From Latrodectus hesperus (lineage: Eukaryota > Arthropoda > Arachnida > Araneae > Theridiidae): 64,000 bases of DNA. Below the pieces are notes generated by a model. It ran no database searches and was not told the origin of the DNA. It was given only the letters and a program-made list of their open reading frames with translations. The position numbers and the translations under genes are program-made. Positions 55,541 to 64,000 of this stretch are shown here, piece by piece (position 1 is the stretch's first letter; every line of letters starts with the position of its first letter). The stretch spans positions 68,968,542-69,032,541 of the forward strand of contig CM075858.1 of the NCBI GenBank assembly GCA_037975125.1, in the 5' to 3' direction.

Positions 55541-58500
55541 ATTTCCCTACTGCTGTGTTATCTAGACAACTGCATGAATTCTGGCTCCTTTGTATCTGTT
55601 TCAGTCAAATACGTAATAATACCTCAAAAGAAACAATTTAAAAGGCTTCAATTGAATGTAACAAAATAGAAAACAGAATGACTCACTTACTGCAATTTTA
55701 AGGAATCAGGATAAATTAAAAATAAGCCTGAATGTTATATACTGAAGATATTTTTTGGAATAGTGAAATTAAATGGTTGCCATTTATATCATTAAACAAT
55801 AACTAAAGCAGCTGATTACTTTCAGCAGAATAAAGTTGTAAGGAGTATTTTTAACTGTTAACTATAAACTGCAATTTCAATTTAAAATAAATATCATCAA
55901 TTGTCTAATTTTAAATAATTTCCTCAAAGTACGACAGATGTTTTAATCTTTAGTCTGCAGTTAATTCCCGATATTTTTTTCTATTAATCTAAGGCATTAG
56001 TTTGTTATTAATTATTATTTTGTCATTCAAAGTCTTGAGATTTCCCTTTGAATATTTTCTAATATATTACCTGAAATTTCAAACTTCTAAACTTATTTTC
56101 AAAACATTGAGTAAAGGATAAATTTGTATAACTTTTTTAAAATGAAATTGTTTTAACTTATATTTCTAATAACATGGGTTGTATAGTAATATAATATTTT
56201 TGTTGACATTTAAAGAAATTTCTTTTTGCATTTTGCTATATACTTTCGGGTGGATCAGCTTCACCTTCAGTGTGATAAGAAATTCAAAACTAGGACTACA
56301 TATATTATACGCAGAAAATCAGAATGCAATGATTTATATTTTATTCGTATATACAGCATTTCAATGTTACCGCATTCAGATACAATGCATTTCATATCAT
56401 TCCTTTTATATGCAGTTTGACTTCTTATTTACTGTTTATATCGCCTCTGAAAGTCAAGTAAATTAGTTCCATTACATTTCTTTATTTATACACAAATACA
56501 TGCGTAGTTGTAAGAAAATTAAATTAATAATATTTGTAAGATTTCTGATAAAGGAATTGAGTACAGTTATCAGTTAATAATATTTCTTTTGAAAAACTTT
56601 ATAAATAAATTAAATATTCTTCATAATTATAGTAAGTAAAATTCTTTAAAATGATGCATTTAAAACAATGTTATGAAAAAAATATCCTTCCTACTTATTA
56701 ATATTCAGGAAATGTAACAGATGTGTTGGAATATCTTACATGATGTCTATAAGGAATTTATATTTCATTTGTAGTAAATAAATTTAAGGTAAATTGTATT
56801 CATTAATCTCCTTATAGAATTCAGAGATTTGTGTTAAAAACTCTTTTTAATAAACTTTCATTTCTAATTCATTTCAATAATTCAACTATTTTTTAGCCAA
56901 ATAATTGTTATTAGCTTATTATTTCCCGTATCCATTTCATATGGATATATGTTACGAAAGTATTTGCAAAATATATCAGTTCTTTATAGATTCTAAAGGA
57001 ATTAACACAGAGTTTATAAGGTAATATATATATTCATATGCATATTTTTTATTTATTTTTAAGTTACAGGAGGATTAAAAAATGGTATAATCAACAATTT
57101 ACTTCAATTTTTAATATTTTTTGGTTCCATTTGTAAATATTATTTATGTAATGATATATAATAATAAGTGTAATAAATGACCTTGTGGGAATAGAAATTG
57201 TTCATGCCAACAGATGGCACCACTACATAATAATATATTTTTATGGATTTAAACAATCTTGTTCATAAACTCATATTGACAGTTGCAGAATAAAATCCTC
57301 ACTACCAAACGTGTTGGTCACTCATTCCAGTGCCCCTTGTATTGATTTGATGTCATCTTGACGTTTCGTTTCATTATCTTTTAATGAGAGTCTTAAATTG
57401 TTTCTTGTTAAATATAATTAATTAATCATCCCCTCTATGTTATACTTATGTTTAAAATATTAAAATCAAATATATTCGGGTTTTATATTTATATACTATG
57501 TAAATGTCTATATAAGTTATTTAACTCTATAGAAGAAGTATAATTACCTTTATTTTCACTAGAAATTTGTATTTTTACTTGATGGACTGCATTTTTTGAA
57601 TTTTAAGTATAGCAAAATCCTGTGGAATAAGTATGGTCATGTTCTTTTCATGAACTTTATATATTTTATTAATATAACCTTGTTTTTATGATAATATTAA
57701 TAGAATATCATGAGTGAAATATAATTTTTAAAAATGTATACGTAAGGAATTGATAAAAGATTTTATAAAAAAATGTGTTATTAAATAAATTATCAAATTT
57801 GAATGTATAGATAAATAAGAATGTATACAATTTAACACATCTTTTTATTACAAAAATATCATACAGTATTATACTTATATCACTAGCACTGTTTTTAATC
57901 AAAAAAATTTCTAAAAACCAATATCACAAATTTTATGTGAAGTGACACAATTTACAAAAAACTAATGATTCATAATTCAGCATTAAAATCATTGTTTCAT
58001 CTAATTCCTTCATTTCATTATAATATCATGAAAACTAAACTTAATTTATGAGAACACTGTCTCATAAGTGCCAATGGCATTTTTTATTAAAAATTTTCAT
58101 AAATGCATATAAACTAAACTGAAATTTTAATTATTTCAGACTTATAAAGGAATAAAAATGGAAGAAAGATCAAGTTTTTTCTAATATATATAAACTTTTT
58201 TTGAAAATATATTAGTTGTATGAACTTCTCTAACTTACAATTAAACCTATCACCTATAAATATTTATAAGAAATATATTTATGTATTAGAGTAATAAGTT
58301 TATATATATTATTCTCACTTATATGTTGTTTAATTAATAGTTAATAAATATACTAATCATTTCGAATGGTTATAAATAAAAATCGAATGGCAACAATCAG
58401 GTATAATGATATAGTTTTTATAAATTCATTCTTAATAATAATCCAATTAACAACTTTAATTTCGTGATACTTTGATTTTGTAGTTTTGAATTATTGTATC

Positions 58501-58829
58501 TCTTAACAAAGATATACCATATAATATAACACGATTCACCTTTAAACTTGTCATCCTAAGATCACGATGTGTCCCATACAGGAAATTATGAGATCAGAAT
58601 ATAAGTTGCATTAAGATGAAAAGGAATCATTTTTCAAGTCATCGCAAAATGAGAAACGATAATGGCATTTAATAATGTTATAAATCCAGGAATTTTATGT
58701 TTAATATACAAAGACAATACTTGAATTTTGTCACCCAGTGAAAATTTGTGATATTGCGTGTAAGTAAAAAATATGCTTACCAATATATTTCTGATGATGT
58801 AGAAAAACTTTCAGCTTTCTAATACAGCT
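55541..58829. other. AT-rich intergenic DNA, no gene seen
   Basis: The 95-codon frame at 56179-56466 and other short frames have no family motif. An AGATGGCACCAC patch near 57213 resembles, in reverse, the CCATCT-type motif of the 17140 island. Confidence 0.5.
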
Positions 58830-59760
58830 GTTTATTAAATGCAATGTTGTTTCTAGCGTCGATGCAGAATATAGAATTCATTGCTTCATTAGGATCATAT
58901 GAAAAATCGTCCTATGTCTCAGAGGCCAGCTTATACCAGAGAAGGTTAACATGTTTCAACATTAGACTAAATGGATACTACAGTCACGACATGAGTCATA
59001 AATCAAGATGTCATTGCAAGACAATAGTGTCTGCTCGAAAAGCTCGACAATATTTACTAAAATATAGGCTCTTAGATAAATGATCATCGCTTCAGCTATC
59101 TTATATGCTATACAACAAACAAGCTTAGTGACATTAATAATAATGAACCTGGACGAAAGAAGGGCATGACTTTAAATTTTCAAATAAACATTAATTTCCT
59201 TATTTTGGTAATATCATACTTTTGATAATATCTTCATTCCTGATTTTGATATTATCATCAGTATTTTGCGACATGGTGGAAAAGGTTATTAATATAATCA
59301 GCTTATCTGCACCAAGATGTGTAAAACTAGACATAGAAACTTAGTATAATAGTTTTTCAAACTATTTTACCCTTTGACTATATATATGTTCATGTAAAGA
59401 ATAAATTAAATTCTTTTTTTAAAAAATAATTCAGCACTGAAAGAGATTCGCGGGAGGAAGTACAATACCTGAAATAAGACGGGATGACGAATTTCCGCTA
59501 CCAGCTTGATAAAAGCATTCGAAGAAGTTTGGGGTATCAGCATCTATCGCTACAAAGATACACCAAAAATTTATAGAAATGTCGACATTCTGATTAAAAA
59601 TTTTTCCCAAGAGAATTGTTGCAAATTCTAAACCAGATAAGCTGATTTTGCGAACAACATTGCTTGCATTCTAAAATTAATACAACAGCGAAGCAGTTGC
59701 TTCGATGGCAGTGGAATTTTGGTGGCTGTCGAGTATTTCTTGCTGGAAAAAGAGAGCCTT
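58830..59760. other. Two unclassified GC-richer islands
   Basis: Blocks at about 58840-59160 and 59440-59760 stand out in composition. The first holds a 79-codon + frame (58844-59083, with SMQNIEFIASLGSYEKSSYV) preceded by an acceptor-like GTTGTTTCTAG at 58847-58857. I recognise no domain. The second has no long frame. They are probably decayed transposons, but a real exon in the first cannot be excluded. Confidence 0.25.
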
Positions 59761-60484
59761 AATATAAAATGAATGAAATTTCAAGAATTAAATTATTATT
59801 TAGTATAGGTGAGAAAACTTCACTGAAATCTGTTAATCAATGCCTGCAATTTTATTTATTATGTAACTATGCAAATGAAATCAATAAAAAATATTATTTT
59901 TCAAAGAAACGATTGATAAAATTTCCTAGAGGCAATTAAAAATTATATATTAATGAAGTTTATAATTTTTAAATGACTTAATAACGAAAATAAAACTGAT
60001 TAACAGTAAAATGTTCAAATTTTGACTTATAAAAATCGCTTTTAATTAGGATTAATTTTATTATCATCAAAAACATAATTTAATCCATTTTCTGCTAATA
60101 TAAACAAAAGATTCTTTCTTCCTGACACAATAAATCAAGAATAAATTTGTCAAATAGTATTGGCAATATTTAACGTATAAAAATGTTCAATGGTTGAAAA
60201 AATAAAAATTAAAAATAAACTCTAGAAGTGTTAATGTCAATATATATAAACTAAAATGAAAGTTTTGAAATAAAAATGATAATATTATAAAAATGATATT
60301 TATATATATAAGGAAAACTTTATTATAATTCAATAGTGATATTGGTTAAAAAAAAACAGTTTTATTAAAACAGACAACCTAAAATACCGATAATGCAAGA
60401 ATACATGTGATGTGGTTTTAATTTTGTTATACAATAAGAGAAAAATTTAAAGGTTACAGAAGGATATATTTGACGTTCCATAGC

Positions 60485-60760
60485 AGATAACCTAGCAATT
60501 GAATATAGTACTGGCAATTAAATTTCTAGTTATTTTTCCTTCATTAAAAATTCGTGGGTTTGAATCCCACTTTAGCCTTGAATGTTTTCAAAGATTCGCA
60601 ATCAACTTTAAATTGTAGGGCTTCGAGTGTAAAAAAATTACAGCAGAACGACAAACACACCAAACTGAAAATTAGCAAAGAGAGCTGTTAACACTTCCTT
60701 AATATTTCCCAAGCTTTCTTATTCCTTGGGGAGTGGTTATAGAGTGTGATGCAAATAATT
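60485..60760 (+). mobile_element. tRNA-derived SINE remnant
   Basis: CGTGGGTTTGAATCCCACTTTAGCC at about 60552-60576 is a good B box with its T-stem complement. A degenerate A-box-like segment (ATAACCTAGCAATTG) lies upstream at a longer spacing. A GC-richer body continues to about 60750. No target duplication was found. Confidence 0.4.
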
Positions 60761-61277
60761 TATGGGAAAGGAAAACAAATTTAAAAAAAGCAAATATACC
60801 CAAAATAGTTGTATGTAGAAAACAGAAAAGTAATGTTAATCATTAAAATATTAACGTGAACTAGCAGTATGATTGAGTTTTTACGAGAATAAGGCTCTTA
60901 TTTCGAACAAAGCTACAGCTGAATTACTTAGAGATAGTTATGGCTCTTATGATTTCTATATGTTCATTATTTAGGATGTGGAATCGGGAATCATCAGTGT
61001 TTCCAGCTTTTGAACTGGTGAATAATGGCATCTATCTCTGAAAATAAAAAGTTTTTGTGAGACAAACACGTGGTAAATGTCTAAGCAATTTACACAACTG
61101 CTTTCAGCTGTTATAATGTACACTATGTGATGTCAAAACGGCCAGTTTCCTTTTGTTCTGCAATAGCTAGACTCAAATTTTAGCATTTCTATTTTACAGA
61201 ATGCATTTATACAGGTCACTCTAATATATACAATGCTTTGTTAAATATATTTTATCAAAAAAAATACTCCCTCTTTT

Positions 61278-64000
<2,723 letters not shown>

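Overview
This is a strongly AT-rich, gene-poor eukaryotic window. The repeat content suggests an arthropod, most likely a spider: a Tc1-like and a mariner element, RNase H debris from a non-LTR retrotransposon, several tRNA-derived SINEs, and long (TA)n tracts. The organism call is an inference from how these repeats and the one recognisable gene look. No bacterial, phage, plasmid or CRISPR features are present.

The only host gene I recognise is at the left end on the + strand. Positions 2342-2570 and 3702-3781 are the last two coding exons of a Beaten-path (Beat) family immunoglobulin-superfamily adhesion protein. They join in frame across an intron of about 1.1 kb with consensus splice sites, and end in a hydrophobic C-terminus that looks like a GPI-anchor signal or a tail-less membrane segment. 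Upstream exons lie outside the window, so 1-2341 is probably intron. A likely 3'UTR with an AATAAA signal follows.

The rest is intergenic or intronic sequence of unknown genes. (a) 5.3-7.4 kb: a SINE-like fragment next to a full-length but dead Tc1-like transposon, whose catalytic Glu codon is now TAA. (b) 7.4-19.6 kb: very AT-rich, with perfect palindromes and two unclassified GC-richer islands. (c) 19.64-20.90 kb: a full-length mariner with TA target duplication and matching terminal inverted repeats. Its 336-codon frame is open but the third catalytic Asp is Tyr. (d) 21-30 kb: a MITE at 24.3-24.7 kb, inverted repeats and GC-richer islands. (e) 30-35 kb: a tandem duplication containing a (TA)n tract, a SINE with perfect 12-bp target duplications, and a weak candidate terminal exon on the minus strand. 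(f) 41.2-42.0 kb: a decayed RNase H region of a non-LTR retrotransposon. (g) 43.9-64 kb: SINE remnants, several very long (TA)n tracts and a compound (TA)n(GT)n tract running off the right edge.

Together the (TA)n loci (eleven of them) make up roughly 1.6 kb. Every open frame encoding Tyr-Ile repeats is a by-product of these tracts. I found no convincing novel multi-gene system. The most useful second-look items are the Beat gene 3' end, the two differently inactivated Tc1/mariner transposases, the intact-ended SINE, the MITE with a nested terminal hairpin, and a few isolated splice-signal pairs.
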